A stretch of DNA of 64,000 bases, from NCBI RefSeq assembly GCF_910592395.1, contig NC_088314.1:17397998-17461997 (forward strand). Reading direction: 5' to 3'. This stretch comes from Lineus longissimus. Taxonomy: Eukaryota > Nemertea > Pilidiophora > Heteronemertea > Lineidae. Below the pieces are notes generated by a model, which worked only from the letters and a program-made list of their open reading frames with translations, had not been told where the DNA came from and ran no database searches. This document shows, in pieces, positions 13,428 through 24,754 of the stretch. Every line of letters starts with the position of its first letter. Within the stretch, counting starts at the first letter, position 1. Made by a program: the position numbers and the translations under genes.

Positions 13428-13563
13428 CAAATAGTGGATGTTTGGGAGTCCGATATGGAATTTTGATGGACGAAGAAATGTCATGGCGGACGAGGCTTTG
13501 CGAGTCGACATTTATGAGTCCAGCAAAATTCCATATTGGACGACCTTAAACATCCACTATTTG
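13428..13563. repeat. Near-perfect 136-bp fold-back hairpin
   Basis: CAAATAGTGGATGTTTgggag at the left is mirrored by ttAAACATCCACTATTTG at the right. The inner parts also pair (ATATGGAATTTTG with AAAATTCCATAT, AATGTC with GACATT), giving arms of about 57 bp around a loop of about 22 bp. It lies in intergenic DNA and has no coding signal. A shorter inverted pair (ccgttgaatatt / aatattcaacgg) sits just upstream at 13308-13369. Confidence 0.8.
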
Positions 13564-14978
13564 CTATATTATGCAACCAAATGTCTTGACAAAGAAATCA
13601 ATCCAAAGGCAAATAATGAAACAATTTGTTTTTAATGAAATATACATCCAAGATCATTTGTAAACTTCATTTTGATTGGATTAAAACCTTTTAGGATCCG
13701 TTACGACATTTTTTTGGATCCGTTATTGCTTTTTTGGATCCGATACGATGTGATGACTTGAAATCACATGATGTGAATCGAGTTACGCTATTGGCCAAGA
13801 ACATTTGGTAGCATAATATAAAGTTATATCATATGATATCACATTGAGCGCGCAAAAGTGACTTCAATAATTAAAAAAATGTCTGTTTTTCGCCCCACCC
13901 CGCTCTGCTTGCTTGATGATTTTTGTGCACGTTTTCGGAAGCTTCGAGTTTCATGGCTGAGCAGCGCTATGTTGACATTGATGGAAGACAAGATTAGAAT
14001 GGCAGATTTTAAAGTTTATCGTGGTGGTTGTGGAAGTCAGCCCATCAACACAATGCACTGGTTGGTCGAGGCAAAACACCGACATCTGTTGACCAATAAG
14101 CGAAAACAAGAAACCCATTGAATGAATAGTGCGCTCAGAGTGATATCACATGAATTGAACATTATGTCAGCAACATGATTCCAGGATCCAAGAAGATTCT
14201 GAAAGACAGTTTCGATGGCATTATGTTTTTTTACAAGTAAAATAACGATTTTCGTCAAATCAGACATGAGTGTGCTAATTATGATGCTTGTTGTAAATAG
14301 CTCGTTCATTTGTGTAATGGTTTCAGTTCTTTTTTTTGTATAACTTCATTGTAAATGTATATACTAATTACACTGTAAATAATAACAACTATTGAAATAT
14401 AATAACAATGGTATCTGTGACATCTACACCTTCTAAGGAAGCCATGGGTCTCTATTGAACCATACCCTCATCCGTCCCCATACATTCAAGGAGTGCATTT
14501 TAGAGTCAGCGCACGATACACACAGTTACATGACTTCCAATTTACATGAACAGTGGACATGTATATCACATATGCTACATTCTATCAAGTATATCTTCGT
14601 AGATCTCAAATCTATCAAGTATATTTTCGTAGATTTCAGATCTACGAAGTTTACTCAATTTTATTGTGTCTTTTGAAATCGCATACATACTGTATATATA
14701 GTCGGTTGCGATTGCCCTTTTTGCGGATCACTCAATAGAATACCTTGAAAGCCTACCCTAACCATTCAGTATTAGAATCCAGTTTCAAATAAGAATAGAA
14801 AACTCTGCCTTTACAGTTTGATCTATTTTGAAGTTGTCGATTCTGACATAAATACAGTGTACATCATTGGAAAGGTAGTGTATCGTATGCAACGAAGATG
14901 ATAACAAGCACTGTATTGTCTGGTATCGGGTCGTCTGAATACTCGAACGATCCTTAGAAAAAGTTTGCAATTTCACAG
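13564..14978. other. No supported gene: AT-rich intergenic DNA
   Basis: This stretch holds three closely spaced copies of TTTTTGGATCCG-like sequence at about 13690-13745, and a 30-bp tandem repeat annotated separately at 14581. Open frames present are short and show no domain features. Confidence 0.5.
14581..14655. repeat. 30-bp tandem repeat, about 2.5 units
   Basis: Units 14581-14610 and 14611-14640 both begin tctatcaagtatat and contain ttcgtagat. A partial third unit follows with tctacgaag. Confidence 0.75.
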
Positions 14979-15201
14979 GACTTCATCACATCAACTTTAA
15001 AAACTCACGCGAATACAGAGTACAAGATATCCCGCTGGGAGAACCATTTACCGATTATGGAGCTGAACGAATGGAAAACACTGTAGTGATGACACTCCAC
15101 AAGACGTTCTCTGTCTCGACCAGGTGTCCGAAACGTTTGGATAACGCCAGCTTTAGTACCTACCATGATTCTTTACTGAACTGCGGGCGCACGTCTTCTA
15201 G
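14979..15201 (+). CDS. Orphan internal exon candidate, unrecognised
   Basis: A 223-base open stretch lies between an acceptor-like tttcacag and a donor-like AG/GTAGCT. It lacks a start codon. The frame reads through about 73 codons, including the segments YRVQDIPLGEPFTDYGAE and LHKTFSVSTRCPKRLDNASF, with two Cys. I recognise no family. It lies 220 bases upstream of the GPCR but cannot join it in frame without an exon crossing the GPCR start. It could be chance. Confidence 0.25.
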
Positions 15202-15419
15202 GTAGCTTAAAAAGAATGTGTTGCATTAGGTGTCTAGTTTTACAAAATCACACTTGAAAGACCAAGCTTACGTGATAGGATACATCCTGTTGGGAAAACG
15301 TAATCATGTGTATCGGTCTCAAGTTAGCGGACTTACAAAATTGTTGCAACGGCACCTCATATAATACGTGATTTTTTTGTTTTTCCTTGGTGAGAGAAAC
15401 ACAGTACCAAGCTGTGAAA

Positions 15420-16400
15420 ATGGCATCCACAGAGCCAGACACTCTGGCGACAAACAGCGACGTGTTATTCCTGCAACGCACACTTGCTTTCATCGAAGGT
15501 TACGGGATGCTCGTAATCCTCTCCGTTGGACTCATTGGGAACTCCCTCTCCTTCATCGTCTTCGTCCGCGTAAAGAAACGAGCCGACCCAACAGTCCAAT
15601 ACCTCTCATGCCTAGCCCTGTCCGACTCAGGGGTGATTCTATTCTATGGAGTCGTCGACTGGCTCCTCAAGGGTCTCGGCCACATTACTGGAGGAAGGTA
15701 TTCCTTCGATTTGGTCCGAACTTCGCGCTTTTCTTGTAAGTTCATTGGTGCGGCGTTGAATACATTTAGCTGCGCCTCTGCTTGGATTATTGTGGCTTTT
15801 TCCGTGGAACGGGCGATTGTCGTCTGGTGTCCTCTCCAAAGGACTAGCATCACTGCAGGCAAGCGAAATATTATGCTGTGCTTCATCTTCGCAGCGGCCG
15901 TGGCAGCAGGCATACATCGGCTCGTCCTGTGGGACACATACCTCATCTATGGTCTGCCGGCGTGTTTCTACACCACGTCCGCTGAATTGTTTGTCATTAT
16001 TTATCAGATTGACACAGCCTTGTACAATTACGGCCCATGTCTAATGATCTTCATGGCAAATGTCTCCATCTTGATTGGTATCAACAAATCTGGTGATATC
16101 GTTGGAAGAACTAACAGACGACACAGCGAAGGAAGAGTTATCGTCTCTTTGCTGCTGGTCTCTACGCTCTACGTCATTTTGCTAACGCCAGCGTCTGGTC
16201 TCAATAGCTACCAATTTATATACATGGAATCAGGCACAGTGAATCAAAGTTATCTGATTTTTCTGGATTATCTAGTTAAGTTTTGTGATCAAATAAGTAT
16301 GCTCAATTACAGCTGCAACTTTTTAATTTATGGTTGTACATTGAAGTACTATAGAGAGGAGTTGCGTAAGATGCTGTCGATGAGACAGTCACGTGTTTGA
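15420..16400 (+). CDS. Rhodopsin-like (class A) G-protein-coupled receptor, single exon
   Basis: The 326-residue protein has seven hydrophobic segments. The start is the ATG at 15420, in a good context (A at -3, G at +4); the frame is open a little upstream but without an ATG. Class A landmarks are Asn41 in helix 1 (LIGNS), Asp69 in helix 2 (LALSD), Cys106 and Cys182 for the extracellular disulfide, ERA at 130-132 in place of DRY, and NFLIY at 300-304 in place of NPxxY, followed by an amphipathic helix 8 (KYYREELRKML). The usual CWxP of helix 6 reads LLTP. The short N-terminus has no signal peptide. Intronless peptide-receptor-like GPCRs are common in invertebrate expansions. The ligand cannot be inferred. 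It should act at the plasma membrane. Confidence 0.88.
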   Translation: MASTEPDTLATNSDVLFLQRTLAFIEGYGMLVILSVGLIGNSLSFIVFVRVKKRADPTVQYLSCLALSDSGVILFYGVVDWLLKGLGHITGGRYSFDLVRTSRFSCKFIGAALNTFSCASAWIIVAFSVERAIVVWCPLQRTSITAGKRNIMLCFIFAAAVAAGIHRLVLWDTYLIYGLPACFYTTSAELFVIIYQIDTALYNYGPCLMIFMANVSILIGINKSGDIVGRTNRRHSEGRVIVSLLLVSTLYVILLTPASGLNSYQFIYMESGTVNQSYLIFLDYLVKFCDQISMLNYSCNFLIYGCTLKYYREELRKMLSMRQSRV

Positions 16401-17485
16401 TAAAGAAAATCTTATTTCAGTCCAAAGTACATGTATATAGTTACAAATACAGCTCCAGCGCTGACGTCTGTTAGACAAGTGTATTTAAAAGATGACGGAT
16501 CACTTCAAAGAGACTGAGAGCTTTCGTCGCTGGCTCGAGTTCAATATCTAGTGCTGGAATTCGCGTTTTAGTCTGTAACAGTAACGTCAGCCATTGTTTT
16601 CAGCATTTATGTCTCTATCCCCTTCGAGTGTCACAGTTTTTGTCCACTCTTCACTCACAGTGACCTGCGACCGGGCCCGGTTGTTAGAAAGCATGTTAGC
16701 TTATCATATTGACATGTTTTTAAAATGCATGTGCATTGCTGTACACCATGTCAGTATGATGCCATGAACTAACATGACTTCTATCAAACCGGTCCCGGAA
16801 GCTGATTGACGGCTGCATGTATGTCACGAACCTCGGTTATTTTCCACACCAAGGCACGCTACCAGGGAACCACAATGCTCTACAATGTACGGACATGATG
16901 GCCCCCATTTATATCGGTTGGGTAAGAAACATTACCGAATATGGAATTGTAGAACAATCACAAAGGCGTGGCCCGTTTATGGCAAGCGATTGGTTCGAAT
17001 TCCCCGCCAAAACTCGAATGACGTCATCAACACCTACCATTCGGGTCACTCCTGATGAAGTCTTGCAGATATACAGAGGAAAAATTGAGGTGAATATAAA
17101 ACTCTTGATTGTGATGCAATAACCTGTCTACTCCAAATTGAAGACTACTAAATAATGACGGAGTAATAAGACGCTGTACATGAAAGGAAGCCGCCCACAA
17201 CAGGAGACGTCAGCCGGCCATGAACAGAGACGGGAAACTCAATTTGTCCAAGACCTCTTTGACGAAATTCGCAAATGCAAGCATCGAATTTAGCAGCTGA
17301 AGTCATTAAGGAAACTTCTTCAATCCAGTCTAATGAATTTACGTTCAACGAGTACGGCCTTTAATTGCCCAATTTCCATGAGGTCGGCTATCCTGGTGGG
17401 GGCGTAGTCCAGCTTCGATTCGACATGATTTTAAAGGCTTCGCACGCTGTTTGTCACATCACAATAGTGGTAGGACCGAGGTTAC
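16401..17485. other. No supported gene
   Basis: Downstream of the GPCR I see no polyadenylation motif close to the stop and no domain-bearing frame. An open frame at about 16817-17122 begins with a plausible ATG but has no recognisable features. Confidence 0.4.
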
Positions 17486-18323
17486 CTTGTAAACACGCAC
17501 CTGAACCTCGTCCATAGGCTTCGTCCGTGTGTGTGGATTTATCTGTAATATATTGAGCCCGTCGCCAACCTTTACAAGGCCTTGTTGAAACTTTCCCATG
17601 TAATTTCGTGTTGGCCCAAGTATTTCTATATGTATTCTTCCTACGACACACTTGCCTCTATTAAACGAATCATGGGGATTTATTGAGGCGCAATCTGCCT
17701 TGAAGATGCTCAGGTCCCGAGCGAAATACATTAAGAATACTCCTAACTTACGATTATCCGTTAAATATGTCTTTTTACCTGCTACCGGCATGGCGCACCG
17801 CCGCTGCCCGGTCGGCCCATGGTGTATGTCGTAGAGGACGAAGAACGTAACCGAATCAAACGAATAACACATATAACAAGCATTAGATTTTGTAATGAAT
17901 TCCATGGCAAATGCAGCATGGCGTCCTTCGCGAGAATTGGTTATTATCAGTGTGTTATTGTGAAACAAAGTACAGAGTAATTCATTGTATTTTTTCTTCA
18001 ATCTCACATTAAACAGTTGTAATAAGTGTTTGCCTTGTATGACGCAGTGAACAGAGAAACTGACCATATCCACGCTTAGAATCGACATGTTCCTCCAATC
18101 CTTGAAACACGATTTGTCCATCTGCGGAATCAAGAAATGCCCCACAAATTTCCCAACTGTGTAATCATAAATCTTGTGACGAATAGATAAGGGGCCGTTC
18201 CTCGACACTATTGCAAACAAAATAATATATTTTGAAACTATTTGAGGCACGACTCGCTCTTTTTTATCAAAGTAGTGGGAGGCATTATAAAGCATCCGGC
18301 ATGCCGGTGCGTTGGGATTGAAA
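17486..18323 (-). CDS. LamG/concanavalin-like domain exon, minus strand, partial gene
   Basis: A long open frame (320 codons if read from an ATG at 18421) ends after VRVYK at a donor-like GTAACC. Read as an exon starting after TTATTTATAG at 18323, it begins SFNPNAPACRMLYNAS. This lines up by eye with the start of the LamG-like protein at 51.8-53 kb (AFDGSDPDLRMLSSEAS). Its GRIHIEILGPTR likewise resembles FWGKIARVTIYRA there. Such jelly-roll modules in secreted proteins bind carbohydrates or proteins. The PAN-like exon just upstream (18939-19183) supports a shared secreted gene, but the phases of these two exons do not join directly, so a short exon between them would be needed. The alternative is a single-exon protein whose N-terminal hydrophobic stretch is a signal anchor. 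Confidence 0.45.
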
Positions 18324-18938
18324 CTATAAATAAGGACGCTTCTCCGTAGAAAACTCTTGTACGTAATAGCGAAAATTAAATAGAGGGTTGGGTGGAATTG
18401 TACAATGCTCCGTCCTACCATTCTTATCGGTGGTAGGAAATAAAGGGGGTCGCGTGGACGATAAGTTAGGATAGAAGGCTCCTATAAGTGAGCGTAAAAG
18501 TGAAATTAAATTAGCTACACCAAATATTGGACCCGTTGGCGACAACGAATGCGGCAGTACCTTTGTCATTTTAGGGCGTTTATTGCACCTAAATCATGAA
18601 AATTTGTATCCCTTGTGAAATTCATGCAGAGTTGAGTAATGCAGTCAGTATTAATCTTGCCTTGCACTGCAGGCGATTTGACTCGATATTGCATGAATTT
18701 CACAACGCGTGCAATATTTGGGTCTGCCGCAGTGCGGCGAGGAATGACAGAACGCTGCCGCATACATGTATGTGCTATCGCTATCGTAACTAGTGTGTGA
18801 ACGCTTCCACTAAGTGCGATTCCAAAAGAGTACGCGTCACAGCCTTGTTATTTGTTTCCACTGAAAAAAATTGGCGCAATAATTTCATGCACTTACACTG
18901 ACTAACACATGGGATTTATAAAAATCTGAGGTCGTTAC

Positions 18939-19183
18939 CTTTGCCTGATACGTCCAGGAACCAGGTATGCGGTTAGCCCCTTCTTTATGTATACACGTCC
19001 CCTTCTGCTTACTCATCAGACATATGAACTCACTGCTGTCTTGCAGAATGTTAAAAGTTGAGCAGTTTTGTCTAGTACACAATATCGCACAAGCTAAAGC
19101 TGAAATAAGATATTGCTGATTGGAGCCAAATATCTCCCAATCCGAAAAAATCCTTTTGTATTTCATGTGAAAACCGATGCCAC
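18939..19183 (-). CDS. PAN/apple-like domain exon, minus strand
   Basis: The exon runs from an acceptor (tttcaccag) at 19184 to a donor GTAACG at 18938, 245 bases, phase-consistent. It encodes a PAN-type pattern: an aromatic start (FHMKYKRIF), then LISALACAILCTRQNCSTFNI with the typical Cys spacing, a later CLMSKQKGTC, and WTYQAK at the end. PAN modules mediate protein or carbohydrate contacts in secreted and surface proteins. The neighbouring LamG-like exon downstream on the same strand suggests one lectin-like gene. No signal-peptide exon could be placed. Confidence 0.5.
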
Positions 19184-22100
19184 CTGGTGAAAACATTATC
19201 GCAACGTACAATCTTCTTTGCTTATTCAGTTGAAGGCTTATGCAAAAATAATGCACAGTAGACGGGTTAGAAACTCAGGGGGGAGTGACCCAAAATATGA
19301 TAGGTACAACTGGGCATCCAGAGATTGGCATATTCATACCTGGACCAGTGATAAAACGGCGTTTACCTATGCAAAACCGTGCAAAAACCATCAAATTTAA
19401 AATTGGCAGAAAAAATGAGCACAGAAAACACTATTTTGAAATTGAGTCGATACGAAATATTTAACAGTAACAACAACATAAATGTGTTGCTCCCCATGAA
19501 AAGTAACAAGGCCGATGATGATAGAATTCATTATGCTGGAACACAATGGAGAGTGCGACTAAATTGACAGTATGAATAAGAACTACAGGGTATTATCCGC
19601 ACTATTTCAATGCTGACCTCAGCATCTCTTTTATTCCGAGTTATTCTTATTGTCAATCTGACGTTTCTTTCACAAATTATATGTCCTTTCAAATGTAGTT
19701 TAGTGATGTGACTGCACATCTTTTCAACAGGGATTTCTTAATCACAAGAAAATATTATTTCACAAAATGCCATGGGGCGAGGGTCGAAGAGAATTTTTTT
19801 AAAACGATTCATGCCTTCAAGGTGATGTACGATATTTTGCCATACCAAGGGTCCGGTTCTTCAAAAGCATAAAAGTCACGTTATCCTTAACGGTTACGTT
19901 AAGTACCATTACAGACGTTATCTCTTTCAGTTAATCGCATTAAAATTTTCACGTTAAGACTTAACGACTTCGTTAAAGCTGACGTGGTTTTGAACAACCC
20001 AGCCCTGATATACAATTCATGATGAAAACACGTAATCTGAAAGTTGAGATGCGGTCGACCTGACAAACTTTTAGCTCTGTCTATGCGTACGATCGTAAAT
20101 GCACTTTCTTACCGAGCCCAGTAGCCTCGTTGTCAAGGCGTCCTCACTGGGATTGGAATTCAATGGTTCGAGACCCAGTGGTAGCTATTTCCTTTGCGGT
20201 TTGTTCGGCAAACAGCCAGCTCATTAAAACATTTGAAATGTATAGCTACTGGTCGCGATTCAAGTATTGAAATCGCGAAATTTAATCATTTCTTACCATA
20301 CATCTATGGTATCTATATGCTAAACACCCTGTTGCGAATATATGGACGATATTCAGACTTGCACACTGTATAGAGTCATCGATCATACACCCCATTAACA
20401 CCGACGCAGTCTATGGCTCTTGACCTTTTTGAGGTACGGATCAACAATTTAGAAATCATGTGAAAAAAAGCTTAAATGTAATACAACTTCAAAAAGATTT
20501 TCCCGTGATGGCTGAAGATATTAGTAACGGTCACAGCCACCAGCGGTAAATATTTCTGCAGGAAGTCGTCTTTCATGGTTCACACCTATCACAGTCACAC
20601 CAAAATCTATGGGCTTCAGTTCTAACATTATCTATAGTGTCCACACTATAGGCCTACGGCTGATGTAACCTCAGTATCATCGCTGTTGAAGCCGTTGGGT
20701 CCCGAAATTTCAACCAATTAACCATCTCGGAATATCATATGAAGGGGTGTCAGGTAAAACAATCTAAATCGCATTGAAAAAGATACTTTATATGTTTTGC
20801 CATGGACCCCTTGATATAATGACGATCGTGCCAATGTGATAAAGTGTACAGATGAACTGCTCGATAGGTCAACATGAGCAAGGATTTGTAAAAGCAAAGA
20901 AATCGATATTTAAAAAAAATGTGACAGGTGTCAAAAAAATAATATAAAATTGATGCGTCTGTACTGGTTCCCTCATAGCTCACCAGAGAAGCTATGGTTA
21001 ACCTGGTGGGTTGTTTGTGGACACCGGGCATCCTGCCACGAGTCCCCCAAAACTGCAAAATCAAAATCATATGAAAACATTGGCTGGCTCTTATTTGGCC
21101 AAGTATATAAACGAAACCGCAGGGCATCCATCGGGGAGAGAGAGCGACACTGGGACACCACGACGGGTTAAATTAGAAGACCTCCCGCTTTGTACATATT
21201 TGATATTCGAATAGCTCTCTGTTCCGTCGTTATTTGTGTTGTTGTTAGAGATCCATACTTGGGGAGGAAATCTCACAGACGGACGACCGATAGTCTGACC
21301 TCTGGGAGGCTGCCGTGACTCTCCCCCTCCGAGCAGTGACGGGCTCGTGGGTGGGTTCACAACCCACGGCTATGTTATACGTCTCATTTAAATTCTTAGA
21401 TCATTTACACACAGGGAATATCTTAGAATTTGAACATTACATTAGCAAGGGTTTTTTTCTTCTCCACGTGATTGATGAGATGTGGATATGAGCCATTCTG
21501 TCCAAAAGTGTCTATATTTACGGTATCAACTGTAATAATTGCGTTTAATGCCGCCGTGCAATACTAGTATATTAGCCCGATAGTACTTGTATGTGACAGG
21601 GACTTCCAAGTGTAACAATGAGATGTCCTCCAATGATTTGGATTCCTTGAAATCAGGTGGCACTGGCAACAATACGAGACATGAAACGCTATGTTTTTGT
21701 CATGAACAGTCACCATGATGACAGTAAGCACACGGTCCCATGGAAATTCCATTACCTTATTGCATGAAGGATGTAAACCCATGATGTCATACGTATATAT
21801 TCGTTATATTTCATATCACAGTTCGTTAGATTAGCGTCAAAAACACCAATGGTAGTGTCGATCGATTCCGGATGGTGAATCATTCCAAAAGAAGAAGAGA
21901 TATGAATGTGGCACGCCGTTCGTAAATTCTGGTGGTCTAGGAAAATAGACATGCAGTTATACGTACATTCTGAGCCATCAGAGTTACCCGGTCCGTTACC
22001 TCCCCTCATACCTCGGAAGAAAAGCATGCCATAATGAGGAACCTGCAGAGCAAAACCTACCAATATGGTGCCCTGCAGACAAGTGGACCATGGTTGTAAC

Positions 22101-23450
22101 GAGAAAGCCATTTCCCGGGTCAATAATTATTGAATATTTCATCCCTTGATTACTCTGCATGGGAAAATAGCACCAAAAATGTTGTTTTATTGGTCCTTAA
22201 TTCTATTTTGATGAGTTTCAGGGAGAAAATCAACAAAACTTAATTTTAATGGAAAATGCACTGGAACAATACCTTTTAGTAGTACTGGTGCTGCCATCTG
22301 GATTTATAGTTCTGCAGGTTCGGACACCTCGAGTTGTGGTGAGCCAATGAGAACGCTGCTTTCAAAATTGTGATTTTTCATCAATGTGCCATTTTCATTC
22401 TCGCCTCCAGTCTTGGCATGCAGTCAATATACACTTTCAACACAGCGTTTTTGAACGTAGAAGACTAGAAACTAGGTTGTTTAGATCACGAACCAACTGG
22501 AGTGGCTTGTGTGACGATTGGTACAGATTGTCACCCCGATTGAGATACCTTTTTAAAAGACAACTACAGGTATCGATGACATCAACCATTTGACTACTAT
22601 GGACGAGCAGTCTGTAGCATACCCTGCAAGACGGGACCAGCAACAGTCTAACGGAGTGCACATTTTAATGCTGCTGGTGTATGGCCGATATGAAAATGTG
22701 CCGAAGTGACTGAACTACCCAGGATTACAAATAACGCTATTAATGGATTTGTCCACGGGTGTATGTTGTTCTGTCACTGTCACGCCGCTGCCACTGACTG
22801 ACATGCATTGACATGTGCAAACAAAAATGGGCTGATGAGACAAGACCACTAATGAATATTCATAGGTTGGAGAGGCCTATCTATTAGACGAGTGCATGTT
22901 TTTTACTCTCAAGTACATATTTGGAGAGGTACTGAAAAAATATTTGTTGTGGCAAGTCTACAGATAAAAAGAAATTATTTGATGAAAAAAATTAACTTCG
23001 AATTTTGCTAATTGGGTAATAGAGGGCGTGTTTTGAGTTTTTTCTGCCAGTTGGCTGAAAAGAGTGGAAATATCAAAGTCTGTCTAATTTGTCGATTATC
23101 AAAAAATTTCCGTGGTCAATCACCAGTTTATTTTTCACCATTTACTTGCCCGACTGTCCGGAATAACATAATCTAAATTTCAGATTCACAACACCACGTA
23201 TTCTTTGATGTGTCGCGGTCAAACATTGACAATTTAACTGCTAAAAGGCTTAAAAAATCAATTGTGGTCTTGTCTCTGATCAAAGTGCGCTCTTGCTACA
23301 GTTGCAGGGCTTCTGATTGGTTAATATTTGTGGCTATTCTATTTATTGAGTGATGCTTTTATGAATCACCCGTTCTCAATCAGAAGTCGACAATAAATAG
23401 TTCCAAAAGTAAGAAGACATCTTTAAGCAATTGCGGCAATAGAGTCGCAA
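19184..23450. other. Mostly repeats; one weak minus-strand open frame
   Basis: A MITE-like element (about 19849-20009) and a tRNA-derived sequence (20118-20186) lie here. The minus-strand frame 22123-21752 opens with MAFSLQPWSTC and contains GTILVGFALQ. This vaguely recalls the early strands of a LamG module, but it has no clear splice sites, so I do not call it a gene. The remaining open frames are unremarkable. Confidence 0.35.
20118..20186 (+). repeat. tRNA-derived (SINE-head or pseudo-tRNA) sequence
   Basis: The A-box (tagcctcgttgtcaaggcg, with a GCCT/AGGC D-stem) and B-box (ggttcgagacc) are correctly spaced for a tRNA-type RNA polymerase III promoter. The acceptor stem does not pair convincingly, so a SINE head or pseudo-tRNA is more likely than a functional tRNA gene. 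Confidence 0.5.
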
Positions 23451-23488
23451 TTTTATATCAATTACAATGGTCAGAAAGGTGTGGTAAT

Positions 23489-24754
23489 GTGATATGTGCT
23501 AGAAACAGCGGGAGGCTTCCGAAAACAAGATCGGCGGTAGCGTGCCATCTAGTGAGGAATAATAGAACCAAGTTTACAGACAGATCCGGGTATTGCCTCA
23601 AGGGTTGGTGTTACGGAGTCCGGGTCGGCGGAGTTGATCCAAGACTCGAGGGTCAAGTTTATCACAACGGCACTGCTGAAATTTATACCTACACTGACTT
23701 AGTACGTATTTACACAATTAGAAATTTCAAATCAATTAGAAATTTCAAATCTTCAACGAACGGCGTAATCCTTTAAGTATGCATCAAACAAGAGCATGGT
23801 TACAAATCTTGCATATTCAAGTACACTTGTCATGCGGTAACGCTTAGTCGAGTACATACGTGTAAAATAGGCCAGAGTTCAAAGCGCGAAATTAGACACT
23901 CTCGTGCGCTGGTTTGGGCGCTGACTGATCTACCATTTAACACCATCATGCATCATCACTGTCTGAAACGACGAAAAGCTCAAAATGGTTGACGTTGAAA
24001 ACAATCAATAAACAGTGACACCAAAGTGTCCTTGAAAGTTTTCCAGTGATCGTTTTATAAAACTTGTTTAATTTTTTTTATCGAATATATTCATGTATGG
24101 CTCGTATTGATCCAGCAAATATAACTGGTTATGCATAGGATACAGTCATGATATTTTTTTGGCGTTACTTTCTAAACTTCTACTGCACGAAACTCAAAGG
24201 TTACAGTAACTGCCACATAGTGAAACTGTGGCAAACGCAGGGGCGTGCCTACTTTTTTGGTCGGGACGTGTGTTTGTATTAGACAAGTCAGGTGATTCGA
24301 AGTGGCGCAGAGATTACATCAGCGCCTGTCACCGCTGAGGTCCCGGATTCGATTCCCGCTCGGTCCCGGTACGCTCGTGTGGAGAGGGTGACTCTCTTCG
24401 ACAGCGTCTAGGTTTCCTCCGGGGTCTCTGGTTTTCTCCTACTTACATCACAATCGCCCAATATTGCCTATAGAGCTATTAATGTCCTTGTCGACGCTCA
24501 GCTCTCGACTCAATATTTTTTTCTTTGAACACATTTTCGGATAATTTTCTACGGAAGGGTCGTTGAAAGTTAACTTCAGGTGTTACATCATTTTTCAGAA
24601 TTATGACCATCCTTATGATCGGGGCTTACGAGCCGTGATTCCTTTTGGTAAAGGTCATGTCAAGTGTCAATCTACGATCATCACTGTCACCTGCTGCGGG
24701 CCAAAAAACACTCGACATAAAAATATTATACTGAAAAGCACCATGAAAGCTTGA
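23489..24754 (+). CDS. Weak two-exon gene candidate, unrecognised, small Cys-containing product
   Basis: An open stretch from about 23489 reads through GYCLKGWCYGVRVGG and ends TYTDL at a possible donor GTACGT (about 23700). A second stretch follows a good acceptor (atcatttttcag) at 24598, reads NYDHPYDRGLRAVIPFG and later VTCCGPKN, and stops at 24754. Both junctions are phase 0. No start codon with a signal peptide is visible, and I know no matching family. The SINE at 24301-24520 lies in the proposed intron. Confidence 0.25.
24301..24520 (+). mobile_element. tRNA-derived SINE
   Basis: The tRNA-like head (agtggcgcagagattacatc, B-box ggattcgattcc) is followed by a body with tttcctccggggtctctgg and a tail ending ctctcgactcaatatttttt. 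A reverse-orientation copy of the same body lies at 27717-27888, which confirms a dispersed element. Confidence 0.75.

Noticed and set aside
15387-15419. Upstream extension of the GPCR by 11 residues
   Set aside because: The in-frame codon at 15387 is TTG, not ATG. The first ATG (15420) has a good start context.
21011-21220. Retroviral-type aspartic protease suggested by FVDTGHPATS
   Set aside because: Only the DTG tripeptide fits; no flap or second motif follows and no reverse transcriptase is nearby.
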